A stretch of 64,000 nucleotides of DNA, taken from Actinoallomurus sp963850195. Lineage in GTDB: Bacteria; Actinomycetota; Actinomycetes; Streptosporangiales; Streptosporangiaceae. The notes below the pieces were generated by a model. It saw only the letters and a program-made list of their open reading frames with translations. It was not told the origin of the DNA and searched no databases. Below, piece by piece: positions 16,697 through 28,113 of this stretch (positions within the stretch are counted from its first letter, which is position 1; every line of letters starts with the position of its first letter). The stretch covers positions 682,001 to 746,000 of the forward strand of contig CAWKKD010000009.1 of the NCBI GenBank assembly GCA_963850195.1, given 5' to 3'. A program made the position numbers and the translations under genes.

Positions 16697-17197
16697 TTGC
16701 CCACGCCCTCACTGGCACCCCAGATCACCAAGGCGCTCTCCGTCGCGCTGGCCGTCGCCGCCACCGCGATCCTGGCGTTCACCGCGCTCGCCGACTATCA
16801 CTCCGGACGTCGCCCGGCCGCCGCGCCGACCACGCCGAGCGCGAGCGCGCGCCCGCTGCCCGAGCCCACGATGCCCGGCAGCATCGACGATCCGGGCACC
16901 GAGTCACCCGGGCCCCGGATCCCGGCCGCCACGGCACGGCGGCTGCTGAAGCGCCTCACCGGTAAGTGGGCGCAGAACCCGACCACCGACTACTTCCTGT
17001 TCCGCGCCGACGGCTCCGGCGAGTGGTTCGCGTTCGGCCAGCGGCTGTGGACCGGCAAGGCGACGCCGCGCGACGCGACCACCTTCGACCTGTCCGACCC
17101 GAGCGGGCAGGGTTCGGGGTACTGGCGGGTCAGGCTGATGGCCGGCGGGCGCCGGTTGTTCTTCGCCGGCACCCGGCACACGTATCGCAAGACCTGA
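16697..17197 (+). CDS. Membrane-anchored or secreted hypothetical protein
   Basis: A 166-residue protein with an N-terminal hydrophobic segment (ALSVALAVAATAILAFTAL) followed by a Pro/Ser/Thr-rich linker and a C-terminal domain of about 85 residues (from LTGKWAQNPTTDYFLFRADG) that looks like a small beta-rich fold. The TTG at 16697 is preferred because GGGGAGG lies 8 nt upstream; a GTG at 16658 in frame lacks such a site. Probably extracytoplasmic. I recognise no family. Confidence 0.6.
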   Translation: MPTPSLAPQITKALSVALAVAATAILAFTALADYHSGRRPAAAPTTPSASARPLPEPTMPGSIDDPGTESPGPRIPAATARRLLKRLTGKWAQNPTTDYFLFRADGSGEWFAFGQRLWTGKATPRDATTFDLSDPSGQGSGYWRVRLMAGGRRLFFAGTRHTYRKT

Positions 17198-17339
17198 GCC
17201 GTCCGCCGGACCATTTTCCCAGGCCCGTTGTGGCCGCTGCCGTCATGCCGTCAACGGGGCGAGCGTCGCCCCGCGCGACGCTAAACTTGCACCGTTCGTT
17301 GTCTTGGATAGTTCGTGTTTATGGAGGTAGGTTTGCGCC

Positions 17340-17777
17340 ATGACCGCATCCCAGACTCCGTCCACCGCCGATGAACTGCGCGGTGCCGGCCTGAGGGTGA
17401 CGGCCGCCCGCGTCGCACTGCTCGAGACCGTCCGGGTCGGTGACCACCTCGGTGTCGAGGCGATCGCCTCCGGGGTGCGCGATCGCGTAGGTCATGTCTC
17501 CCTTCAAGCTGTGTACGAGGCCCTCCACGCACTCGCCGCGGCCGGACTCGTACGCCGTATCGAACCGGCCGGCAGTCCGGCCCGGTTCGAGGGACGCGTC
17601 GGGGACAACCACCACCACGTCGTGTGCCGGTCGTGTGGAGTCGTCGCCGACGTCGACTGCGCGGTCGGCGAGATGCCCTGCCTGACCGCGTCCGACGACC
17701 ACGGCTTCACGATCGACGAGGCCGAGGTCGTCTACTGGGGCCTGTGCCCCGCGTGTTCCACCGCCCGCAGTTCCTGA
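17340..17777 (+). CDS. furA: Fur-family regulator (FurA/CatR)
   Basis: A 145-residue Fur-family repressor. The winged helix includes RVTAARVALLETV and SLQAVYEALHALAAAGLVRR; the metal-binding segment is HHHVVCRSCG (His91-93, Cys96, Cys99), and a second Cys pair sits at 136/139 (CPAC). Sitting 34 bp upstream of katG, it matches the actinobacterial FurA/CatR arrangement, in which the regulator represses itself and katG and releases on peroxide. GGAGG lies about 12 nt before the ATG. Peroxide rather than iron sensing is inferred from context. Confidence 0.9.
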   Translation: MTASQTPSTADELRGAGLRVTAARVALLETVRVGDHLGVEAIASGVRDRVGHVSLQAVYEALHALAAAGLVRRIEPAGSPARFEGRVGDNHHHVVCRSCGVVADVDCAVGEMPCLTASDDHGFTIDEAEVVYWGLCPACSTARSS

Positions 17778-17811
17778 GCACCGTGATCCGCCTAAATCCG
17801 GAAGGATTCCC

Positions 17812-20043
17812 ATGTCTGAGAACCATGATGCGATCGTCACAGACGCGAAGTCTGAGGGCGGAGGTGGCTGCCCGGTCGCTCACGGGCGCGCACCACACCC
17901 GACCCAGGGCGGCGGAAACCGCCAGTGGTGGCCCGAGCAGCTCAACCTGAAGGTCCTCGCCAAGAACCCCGCCGTCGCCAACCCCCTCGGCGAGGGGTTC
18001 GACTACGCGAAGGCGTTCACGACCCTCGACCTGGCGGCCGTGAAGCAGGACATCGCGGAGGTCCTGACGACCTCGCAGGACTGGTGGCCGGCCGACTTCG
18101 GCAACTACGGCCCGTTCATGATCCGGATGGCGTGGCACAGCGCGGGCACCTACCGGATCAGCGACGGCCGCGGCGGCGCCGGGGCGGGCCAGCAGCGCTT
18201 CGCCCCCCTCAACAGCTGGCCGGACAACGGCAACCTCGACAAGGCCCGTCGCCTGCTGTGGCCGGTCAAGAAGAAGTACGGCCAGAAGATCTCGTGGGCC
18301 GACCTCATGATCCTCGCCGGCAACGTCGCCCTGGAGTCGATGGGCTTCGAGACCTTCGGCTTCGCCGGCGGCCGTGAGGACGTCTGGGAGTCCGACGAGG
18401 ACGTCTACTGGGGTCCCGAGACCACCTGGCTCGACGATGAGCGCTACACCGGTGACCGCGAGCTCGAGGAGCCCCTCGCCGCGGTCCAGATGGGCCTCAT
18501 CTACGTCAACCCGGAGGGCCCGAACGGCAACCCGGACCCGCTCGCCTCGGCTCGCGACATCCGTGAGACGTTCCGCCGGATGGCGATGAACGACGAGGAG
18601 ACGGTCGCCCTGATCGCGGGTGGTCACACCTTCGGCAAGACCCACGGCGCGGGCCCCGCGGAGAGCGTCGGCGCCGACCCCGAGGGCGCCCCGATCGAGC
18701 AGCAGGGCCTCGGCTGGAAGAACAGCTTCGGCACCGGCAAGGGTGGTGACGCGATCACCAGCGGTCTCGAGGGCATCTGGACGAACACCCCGGTGACCTG
18801 GGACAACAGCTTCTTCGAGATCCTGTTCGGCTACGAGTGGGAGCTGACCCAGAGCCCCGCGGGCGCCAACCAGTGGCAGCCGAAGGGCGGCGCCGGCGCG
18901 GGGACCGTTCCCGACGCCCACGACGGGTCCAAGACCCACGCGCCGACGATGCTGACGACCGACCTCGCGCTCCGCATCGACCCGGTCTACGAGCAGATCT
19001 CGCGTCGCTTCCGCGACGACCCCGCCGAGTTCGCGGACGCCTTCGCCCGCGCGTGGTTCAAGCTGACCCACCGCGACATGGGCCCGATCGTGCGCTACCT
19101 CGGCTCCGAGGTCCCGACCGAGACGCTGGTCTGGCAGGACCCCCTCCCCGCGGTGACGCACGAGCTCGTCAACGCCGAGGACATCGCCTCCCTCAAGAGC
19201 CAGGTCCTCGCCTCGGGCCTGTCGGTGTCCCAGCTCGTGTCCGCCGCGTGGGCGTCGGCCTCGACGTTCCGTGGCGGCGACAAGCGCGGCGGCGCCAACG
19301 GTGCGCGCGTACGCCTCGAGCCGCAGAGCGGGTGGGAGGTCAACGACCCCGACCAGCTTGCGACGGTGCTGCGCACGCTCGAGGGGATCCAGGAGACCTT
19401 CAACGCCGCCCAGTCCGGTGGCAAGCGGGTCTCGCTGGCCGACCTGATCGTGCTCGCCGGCGGCGCGGCCGTCGAGCGTGGCGCCAAGGCCGCCGGCGTC
19501 GACGTCGAGGTCCCCTTCACGGCGGGCCGCGCGGACGCGTCGCTGGAGCAGACCGACGTGGAGTCGTTCGCCGCGCTCGAGCCGACCGCCGACGGGTTCC
19601 GTAACTACCTGGTGAAGGGCAACCGGCTCCCGGCCGAGGCTCTCCTGATCGACCGGGCGAACCTCCTCACCCTGAGCGCCCCCGAGATGACGGTCCTCGT
19701 CGGTGGCCTCCGCGTCCTGGGCGCGAACCACCAGCAGTCGTCGGTCGGCGTCTTCACCGCGACCCCCGGGTCGCTGACCAACGACTTCTTCGTCAACCTG
19801 CTCGAACTGGGCACGACGTGGAAGGCGACGTCCGAGGACGCGAACACGTTCGAGGGCCGCGACGACTCGACGGGCGAGGTCAAGTGGACCGGCAGCCGCG
19901 CCGACCTCGTCTTCGGGTCCAACTCCGAGCTGCGCGCGCTCGCGGAGGTCTACGCGAGCGATGACGCGAAGGAGAAGTTCGTGACGGACTTCGTCGCGGC
20001 GTGGGACAAGGTCATGAACCTCGACCGGTTCGACCTGGTCTGA
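17812..20043 (+). CDS. katG: Catalase-peroxidase KatG
   Basis: A 743-residue bifunctional haem catalase-peroxidase. The distal site RMAWHSAGTYR supplies Arg105, Trp108 and His109; the proximal His lies in AGGHTFGKTHGAGPA; Tyr and Met for the Trp-Tyr-Met adduct are available in MGLIYVNPEGPNG and RRMAMNDEET. The second, haem-free domain is complete and the length is normal. ATG 17812 follows GGAAGG. Cotranscription with furA is likely. A perfect hairpin terminator follows. Confidence 0.97.
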   Translation: MSENHDAIVTDAKSEGGGGCPVAHGRAPHPTQGGGNRQWWPEQLNLKVLAKNPAVANPLGEGFDYAKAFTTLDLAAVKQDIAEVLTTSQDWWPADFGNYGPFMIRMAWHSAGTYRISDGRGGAGAGQQRFAPLNSWPDNGNLDKARRLLWPVKKKYGQKISWADLMILAGNVALESMGFETFGFAGGREDVWESDEDVYWGPETTWLDDERYTGDRELEEPLAAVQMGLIYVNPEGPNGNPDPLASARDIRETFRRMAMNDEETVALIAGGHTFGKTHGAGPAESVGADPEGAPIEQQGLGWKNSFGTGKGGDAITSGLEGIWTNTPVTWDNSFFEILFGYEWELTQSPAGANQWQPKGGAGAGTVPDAHDGSKTHAPTMLTTDLALRIDPVYEQISRRFRDDPAEFADAFARAWFKLTHRDMGPIVRYLGSEVPTETLVWQDPLPAVTHELVNAEDIASLKSQVLASGLSVSQLVSAAWASASTFRGGDKRGGANGARVRLEPQSGWEVNDPDQLATVLRTLEGIQETFNAAQSGGKRVSLADLIVLAGGAAVERGAKAAGVDVEVPFTAGRADASLEQTDVESFAALEPTADGFRNYLVKGNRLPAEALLIDRANLLTLSAPEMTVLVGGLRVLGANHQQSSVGVFTATPGSLTNDFFVNLLELGTTWKATSEDANTFEGRDDSTGEVKWTGSRADLVFGSNSELRALAEVYASDDAKEKFVTDFVAAWDKVMNLDRFDLV

Positions 20044-20051
20044 CCAATGAC

Positions 20052-20083
20052 GTCCGGGTCGGCCCGCCCGGGCCGACCCGGAC
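20052..20083. terminator. Perfect hairpin between katG and marR
   Basis: Two 14-bp arms, GTCCGGGTCGGCCC and GGGCCGACCCGGAC, pair perfectly around a GCCC loop, between the 3' ends of two convergent genes. No long T-tract follows, as is usual in actinobacteria. It could serve both strands. Confidence 0.8.
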
Positions 20084-20085
20084 GA

Positions 20086-20544
20086 TCAGCTTTCGGCGAG
20101 GTTCTCGAGCGCGTCCATGGCGTTCACGAGCGCGAGGCGTTGCTCGGGCGACAGCGTGGCGAGCTGCTCGACCAGGAACGCCGACCGCTCGTTGCGCAGC
20201 TGCTCGAGCTGGCGGCGGCCCTGCGGGGTGATGGCGAGCAGCGTGGCGCGTCGGTCCTCGGCGTCGGGTGTACGCCGCAGGAGTCCCTGGCTCTCGAGTG
20301 AGGCGACGAGGCGGCTCTGCGTCGGAGCGGTGACGCCCTCGCGCGCGGCGAGGTCGCCGAGGCGTACCGGACCGAGAATCTCCAGGCTGGCCAGCGTGGA
20401 GGCCTGGCTCGAGGTGAGGGTCTGCGGGCCGTGCTGGCGGACGCGCCTGCTGAGGCGGCCGAGGGCCATCCGCAGCCGCGCCGCGAGTTCGACGTCTGTC
20501 GGGCCCCGGGTCTCCGGCACCTCTTTGGTCACGCCGGTCATCAT
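20086..20544 (-). CDS. MarR family transcriptional regulator
   Basis: A 152-residue winged-helix regulator. Helices LTSSQASTLASLEILG and RLGDLAAREGVTAPTQSRLV form the DNA-binding part, with the wing residues DAEDRRATLLAITPQG, and a C-terminal dimerisation helix (SPEQRLALVNAMDALENL). No conserved Cys suggests that it is not an OhrR-type thiol sensor. Two adjacent ATGs (20544 and 20541) serve equally. It converges with katG; a regulatory link is not shown. Confidence 0.88.
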   Translation of the reverse strand: MMTGVTKEVPETRGPTDVELAARLRMALGRLSRRVRQHGPQTLTSSQASTLASLEILGPVRLGDLAAREGVTAPTQSRLVASLESQGLLRRTPDAEDRRATLLAITPQGRRQLEQLRNERSAFLVEQLATLSPEQRLALVNAMDALENLAES

Positions 20545-20667
20545 CCCTTACCCACCCGCCTCGCCGAGATCGTGCGCCGACCGCTGAACGATCTCATTCC
20601 CTCATCTTGCTTCACCGACGCGCCGTGCGCACCGGCCGTCGTCGGCGAGGCGCCGATCGGGCCGCGC

Positions 20668-21333
20668 TCACCAGCCGCGAGCGCGCCATTCGGGCATGTG
20701 CGGACGCTCCTTGGCGAGCGTGGTGTCCTTGCCGTGGCCGGGGTAGACCCACGTCTTGTCCGGCAGGTCCGCGAAGACCCGCTCCTCCAGGTCGTCCATG
20801 AGCCGGGTGAACAGCTTCTTGTCGCCCCAGGTGTTGCCCGGCCCGCCGGGAAAGAGGCTGTCGCCGGTGAACAGGTGCGGCGTGTCTCCGTCGTCGTAGC
20901 GCAGCGCGATCGAACCCGGCGTGTGCCCGCGCAGGTGGATGACCGACAACGTGGCACGCCCGACGCGTACGATGCCGCCCTGCTCGACCGGCTCGGTCAC
21001 CGGCAGGGGGAGGGCCTCGGCGTCGTCGGGGTGCGCGACGACGCGCGCGTGCGTGGCGTCGACGACGGCGGCGAGCGCGTTCCAGTGGTCCTGGTGGCGG
21101 TGGGTCGTCACGACACGCGACAGCGGGCCGTCGCCGAGCAGCTCGAGCAGCCGGTCCGACTCGTTCGCCGCGTCCACGAGGACCTGCTCGCCGGTGGCCG
21201 TACAGCGTAGGAGGTAGGCGTTGTTGTCGTACGGTCCGACGGCCATCTTCTTGATCGTCAGTCCGGGGAGTTCACGCACGTCGGGGGCGCCACCGACCTC
21301 GACGTTGCCCGAATAGCTCACGCTGTCCTCCAT
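20668..21333 (-). CDS. MBL-fold hydrolase, glyoxalase II-like
   Basis: A 221-residue metallo-beta-lactamase-fold protein with THRHQDHWNAL as the metal motif, LRGHTPGSIALRY carrying the next His, FTGDSLFPGGPGN with the bridging Asp, and VYPGHGKDTTLA with the last His. This full motif set is typical of glyoxalase-II-like hydrolases acting on thioesters; the thiol in actinobacteria could be mycothiol, which is inference. ATG 21333 is chosen as the last start giving the complete domain; GTG 21321 is an alternative. Confidence 0.85.
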   Translation of the reverse strand: MEDSVSYSGNVEVGGAPDVRELPGLTIKKMAVGPYDNNAYLLRCTATGEQVLVDAANESDRLLELLGDGPLSRVVTTHRHQDHWNALAAVVDATHARVVAHPDDAEALPLPVTEPVEQGGIVRVGRATLSVIHLRGHTPGSIALRYDDGDTPHLFTGDSLFPGGPGNTWGDKKLFTRLMDDLEERVFADLPDKTWVYPGHGKDTTLAKERPHMPEWRARGW

Positions 21334-21419
21334 TCGTCGCACCGCGGCAGCGGTCGTACCGGTGGCAGGCGTCCATCCTTCCACGCCGCACGGCGACACC
21401 GGTGAGTAGGCTTCAGGGT

Positions 21420-22238
21420 GTGGAGGACCACCTTCCGATCTGCGGCACCTGCGGAGTGCAGTACGCCGCGCCGCGCCCCGACTGTCCGATCTGCGTCGAC
21501 GAGCGCCAGTACACCGCCTGGGGCGGCCAGCGCTGGACGAGCCTCGCCGAGCTGCGCGAACGCGGGCACCGGGGCCGGGTCGAGGAAGAAGGGCCCGGGA
21601 TCGTCGGCATCGGCGCCGAGCCCGCGGTCTCCATCGGCCAGCGCGCACTTCTCGTACGTACGCCGGGCGGCAACGTCCTGTGGGACATGGTCACCTACCT
21701 CGACGACGCGCTGGTGGCCCAGGTCGAGGCGCTCGGCGGGATCTCGGCGATCGCGATCAGCCATCCGCACTACTACGGCACGATGGTCGACTGGGCGCAC
21801 GCGTTCGACGCCCCGATCCACATCCACGCCGCCGACCGCGCGTGGGTGGCGCGCCCCGACGACGCGGTCGCCTTCTGGGAGGGCGACACCCTCGAGATCG
21901 GCGACGGCCTCACGCTGATCAACGCGGGCGTGCACTTCGAGGGCGGCCAGGTCCTGCACTGGCGCGACGGCGAGAACGGCCGGGGCGCGCTGCTGTCTGG
22001 CGACATCTTCACCGTCGTCCCGGACCGCGAGCACGTCGGCTTCATGTACAGCTATCCCAACTTCATCCCCGAGCGCCCCCGTACGATCCGGCGTGCGCTG
22101 CGGCTCGTCGAGCCCTATCCCTTCGAGCGGGTGTACGGCGCCTGGTGGGGCCGGGTCGTGGCCGCCGACGGGGTCGAGGCCGTACGCAGGTCGGCCGAGC
22201 GTTATTTCGAATTCGCGCTGGACGACGCACCGGAGTGA
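21420..22238 (+). CDS. Zinc-ribbon protein with degenerate MBL domain
   Basis: A 272-residue protein. The N-terminus has a four-Cys knuckle, CGTCG (Cys8, Cys11) and CPIC (Cys22, Cys25), followed by DERQYTAWGGQRWTS. The rest folds like a metallo-beta-lactamase, but the HxHxDH motif is replaced by ISHPHYYGTMVDWAH; HIHAADRAWV, LSGDIFTVVPD and the end YGAWWGR remain. Relatives with the HPHYY form occur in soil bacteria and are usually annotated simply as MBL hydrolases. Activity is uncertain. GTG 21420 is chosen; GTG 21402 is open in frame. Confidence 0.75.
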   Translation: MEDHLPICGTCGVQYAAPRPDCPICVDERQYTAWGGQRWTSLAELRERGHRGRVEEEGPGIVGIGAEPAVSIGQRALLVRTPGGNVLWDMVTYLDDALVAQVEALGGISAIAISHPHYYGTMVDWAHAFDAPIHIHAADRAWVARPDDAVAFWEGDTLEIGDGLTLINAGVHFEGGQVLHWRDGENGRGALLSGDIFTVVPDREHVGFMYSYPNFIPERPRTIRRALRLVEPYPFERVYGAWWGRVVAADGVEAVRRSAERYFEFALDDAPE

Positions 22239-22258
22239 CGTTCTCCTGCGGCCGGCGT

Positions 22259-22274
22259 TCGAACACGTGTACGG
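22259..22274 (+). promoter_or_regulatory. Candidate LexA/SOS box upstream of uvrA
   Basis: TCGAAC-ACGT-GTACGG has a perfect left half-site and a 4-of-6 right half-site compared with the actinobacterial SOS consensus TCGAAC-N4-GTTCGA. It overlaps the region just after the preceding gene and lies about 117 bp upstream of uvrA, which is SOS-regulated in mycobacteria. Weaker than the operator in front of recN. Confidence 0.5.
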
Positions 22275-22390
22275 TTCTCGTGCGGCGAGGGGCTCGGTGA
22301 TTCTCATCCGGAAGAAAAGTGTCCGGCTCGCTCGTTAGCCTGAAGCTGACCCGTCTCTACCAGGCTCTCTAGGGGATTGCGGATTCCGAC

Positions 22391-25231
<2,841 letters not shown>

Positions 25232-25343
25232 GACTCCACCGCCTGGGGCTCCAGGGACCACAGAGAAGAAAGTCGTTTCGTCATTGAACCGAACGGGCCG
25301 CTACTCCGTGCAACCGTAGTAGCCCCAAAGCTAGGAGGATTAC

Positions 25344-25781
25344 ATGCCGATCGACACACCCGCTCCGGAGCCCGTGTCAACGCGCCGAGGAATGCTGCTC
25401 GGCGTCGGTCTCGTCGGTGTCGCCGGCACGCTGGCCGCCTGTGGTGGTTCGAAGGACTCCTCAAGCTCCGCGGACGACAAGGACGGCAGCGGCTCCGGCT
25501 CGCTGGCCAAGGCCAGCGACATCCCGGTCGGCGGTGGCAAGATCTTCACGGACCAGAAGGTCGTCGTCACGCAGCCGAAGCAGGGCGAGTTCAAGGCCTT
25601 CAGCGCGATCTGCACCCACCGCGGCTGCTCGGTCGGCTCGGTCGATGGCGGGAAGATCCACTGCCCGTGTCACGGCAGCATGTTCAACGTCGCTGACGGC
25701 TCGGTGGCCCGCGGCCCCGCGGCGAAGCCGCTGGAGTCCAAGAACGTCACGGTCCAGAACGGCGAGATCAAGCTCGCCTGA
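25344..25781 (+). CDS. Rieske [2Fe-2S] lipoprotein
   Basis: A 145-residue protein with a twin-arginine start (STRRGMLLG), a hydrophobic segment and a lipobox TLAAC at Cys33, then a Ser/Asp/Gly linker and a C-terminal Rieske domain. The cluster ligands are in CTHRGC and CPCHGS. It is therefore probably Tat-exported with or without its cluster and lipid-anchored outside. Small Rieske lipoproteins of this type are common in actinobacteria; partners in electron transfer are unknown. AGGAGGA precedes the ATG. It lies between uvrA and uvrC but is functionally unrelated. Confidence 0.88.
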   Translation: MPIDTPAPEPVSTRRGMLLGVGLVGVAGTLAACGGSKDSSSSADDKDGSGSGSLAKASDIPVGGGKIFTDQKVVVTQPKQGEFKAFSAICTHRGCSVGSVDGGKIHCPCHGSMFNVADGSVARGPAAKPLESKNVTVQNGEIKLA

Positions 25782-25793
25782 CGCACCGCAACA

Positions 25794-25830
25794 CCGGCGT
25801 GGCCCTGGCCTCCGTCCACGGCCACGCCGG
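25794..25830 (+). terminator. Hairpin after the Rieske gene
   Basis: An 11-bp perfect stem CCGGCGTGGCC / GGCCACGCCGG with a 15-nt loop lies 13 bp after the Rieske stop codon. The rest of the interval up to uvrC (about 240 bp) holds no recognisable gene. Confidence 0.6.
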
Positions 25831-26069
25831 CGAAGACCTTGCCGGGCGATCGAGCACGGGCGGCCGGGATGCGAACGCGGCGACCGGGACCCGCGAGGCC
25901 ACCGCGCGCCGAGGCCGGCCGAGAGGCCACGTCGCGCGCCGGGAGGCCCACCCAATCCTGGCTTTCCCCTCCCGCGCCGGGAGCGGCCGAAAGGCCGCCC
26001 ATTCCGGCTTGCCGCCAGGTGCCGGGGAGCGGGCCGGGAACGTCGTAGGAACGCACTAGGCTGACGGTC

Positions 26070-28007
26070 GTGGCAGATCCGGCGACCTACCGGCCCGCCT
26101 CCGGCACCGTTCCCGAATCGCCCGGGGTCTACCGGTTCCGCGAATCCAGCGGCAGGGTCATCTACGTGGGCAAGGCGAAAAATCTGCGTGCCCGCCTTAA
26201 TTCCTACTTCACGGACTTCGCGGGCCTGCATCCGCGGACCCAGAGCATGTTGCAGACCGCGGCGCGCGTCGACTGGACGGTCGTCGGCACCGAGGTCGAG
26301 GCGTTGCAGCTCGAGTACTCCTGGATCAAGGAGTACGACCCGAGGTTCAACGTCAAATACCGCGACGACAAGTCCTATCCCTACCTCGCGGTCACGATGA
26401 ACGAGGATGTGCCGCGCGTCCAGGTCATGCGCGGCGCCAAGAAGAAGGGCGTGCGCTACTTCGGGCCCTACTCCCACGCGTGGGCGATCCGGGAGACCGT
26501 CGATCTGCTGCTGCGGGTGTTCCCGGCGCGTACGTGCTCGGCCGGGGTGTTCCGGCGGCAGCGGCAGATGGGCCGGCCGTGCCTGCTCGGCGACATCGGC
26601 AAGTGCTCCGCGCCGTGCGTCGGCCGGGTGACCCAGGACGAGCACCGCGAGATCGCCGATGACTTCTGCGACTTCATGGCGGGCGACACGGCCCGGTTCA
26701 TCAAGGCGCTGGAAAAGGACATGCGGGCGGCGGCGGGCGACCAGGAGTACGAGCGCGCGGCGCGGGTGCGCGACGACATCCGTGCCCTCCAGCGTGCGCT
26801 GGAAAAGCAGGCCGTGGTGCTCGGCGACACGACCGACTGCGACGTCATCGCGCTCGCCGACGACCAGCTCGAGGCGGCCGTCCAGGTGTTCTACGTCCGC
26901 GGCGGCCGGATCCGCGGCCAGCGCGGCTGGGTCGTCGAGAAGGTCGAGGACGTCACGCCGGGCGAGCTGGTCGAGCAGTTCGTCCTGCAGATGTACGGCG
27001 ACGGCGCCGCCGACGCCGTACCCCGCGAGATCCTCGTGCCCGCGGATCCGCCCGACGCCGACGCGCTGGTCGAGCTGCTCGCCGAGCACCGGGGCGGCCG
27101 GGTCGACCTGCGGGTGCCGCAGCGCGGCGACAAGCGGACCCTGCTGGAGACCGTCGAGCGCAACGCCAAGGAGTCGTTCAAGCAGCACAAGACGCGGCGC
27201 GCGACCGACCTGACCAGCCGCAGCAAGGGGCTCCAGGAGATCCAGGACGCCCTCGAGCTCGAGCAGGCGCCGCTGCGCATCGAGTGCTACGACGTCTCCA
27301 ACCTCCAGGGCACCAACGTCGTCGCGTCGATGGTGGTCTTCGAGGACGGCCTGCCGCGCAAGAGCGAATACCGGCGGTTCTCCATCAAGACGGTCGAGGG
27401 CCAGGACGACGTACGGTCCATCAACGAGGTGATCGGCCGGCGGTTCCGGCGCTACCTCGAGGAGACCGAGAAGACCGGCGAGCTGGACGTCCTCGGCGAG
27501 CAGGAGACCGGCGGGCCGATCGATCCGGAGACCGGGCGGCCACGGAGGTTCGCCTATCCGCCCAACCTCGTGGTCGTCGACGGCGGGCCGCCGCAGGTGG
27601 CCGCCGCCCAGCGGGCACTCGACGAGCTCGGCATCGACGATGTGAGCCTGTGCGGCATCGCCAAGCGGCTCGAGGAGGTCTGGCTGCCCGGCGAGGAGGA
27701 CCCGGTCATCCTGCCGCGCAACAGCGAGGGCATGTACCTCCTGCAGCGCGCGCGTGACGAGGCCCACGACTTCGCCATCAGGTTCCACCGCAGCAAGCGT
27801 TCCAGGGGCATGATCGTGAGCGAGCTCGACGACGTTCCCGGGCTCGGGCCGACCCGCCGTACGGCCCTCATCAAGCATTTCGGCTCGGTGAAACTGCTGA
27901 AGGAAGCCGGACCCGACGAGATCGCCGAGGTTCCGGGCATCGGGCGCCGTACCGCTGAGAGCATTGTGGCGGCACTGCACGCACAGGACGGGGGAGAGAC
28001 GACGTGA
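26070..28007 (+). CDS. uvrC: Excinuclease ABC subunit UvrC
   Basis: A 645-residue nuclease making both incisions in nucleotide excision repair. The N-terminal GIY-YIG domain begins GVYRFRESSGRVIYVGKAKN; a UVR motif (KDMRAAAGDQEYERAARVRD) lies around residue 220; the RNase-H-like domain has ECYDVSNLQGTNVVASMVVF and VVVDGGPPQVAAA; two helix-hairpin-helix elements (DVPGLGPTRRTALIKHFGS, EVPGIGRRTAESIV) end the protein. GTG 26070 gives the canonical start. First gene of the uvrC-rapZ-yvcK-whiA group conserved in actinobacteria. Confidence 0.97.
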   Translation: MADPATYRPASGTVPESPGVYRFRESSGRVIYVGKAKNLRARLNSYFTDFAGLHPRTQSMLQTAARVDWTVVGTEVEALQLEYSWIKEYDPRFNVKYRDDKSYPYLAVTMNEDVPRVQVMRGAKKKGVRYFGPYSHAWAIRETVDLLLRVFPARTCSAGVFRRQRQMGRPCLLGDIGKCSAPCVGRVTQDEHREIADDFCDFMAGDTARFIKALEKDMRAAAGDQEYERAARVRDDIRALQRALEKQAVVLGDTTDCDVIALADDQLEAAVQVFYVRGGRIRGQRGWVVEKVEDVTPGELVEQFVLQMYGDGAADAVPREILVPADPPDADALVELLAEHRGGRVDLRVPQRGDKRTLLETVERNAKESFKQHKTRRATDLTSRSKGLQEIQDALELEQAPLRIECYDVSNLQGTNVVASMVVFEDGLPRKSEYRRFSIKTVEGQDDVRSINEVIGRRFRRYLEETEKTGELDVLGEQETGGPIDPETGRPRRFAYPPNLVVVDGGPPQVAAAQRALDELGIDDVSLCGIAKRLEEVWLPGEEDPVILPRNSEGMYLLQRARDEAHDFAIRFHRSKRSRGMIVSELDDVPGLGPTRRTALIKHFGSVKLLKEAGPDEIAEVPGIGRRTAESIVAALHAQDGGETT

Positions 28008-28113
28008 GCAGGTCTTTGAGACGGGTCGGCGCGCAGGTCCGAGGGCCGCGCGCGCACGGGTCCGTACGGACGACGCGGGATGCCCAGGCGGCTCCGCGGG
28101 GCGGGCGGGCCTC

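Noticed and set aside
17291..17316. Two GTTCGT repeats upstream of furA as a Fur box
   Set aside because: The arrangement does not match a Fur/CatR operator that I can recall with confidence; kept out of the feature list.
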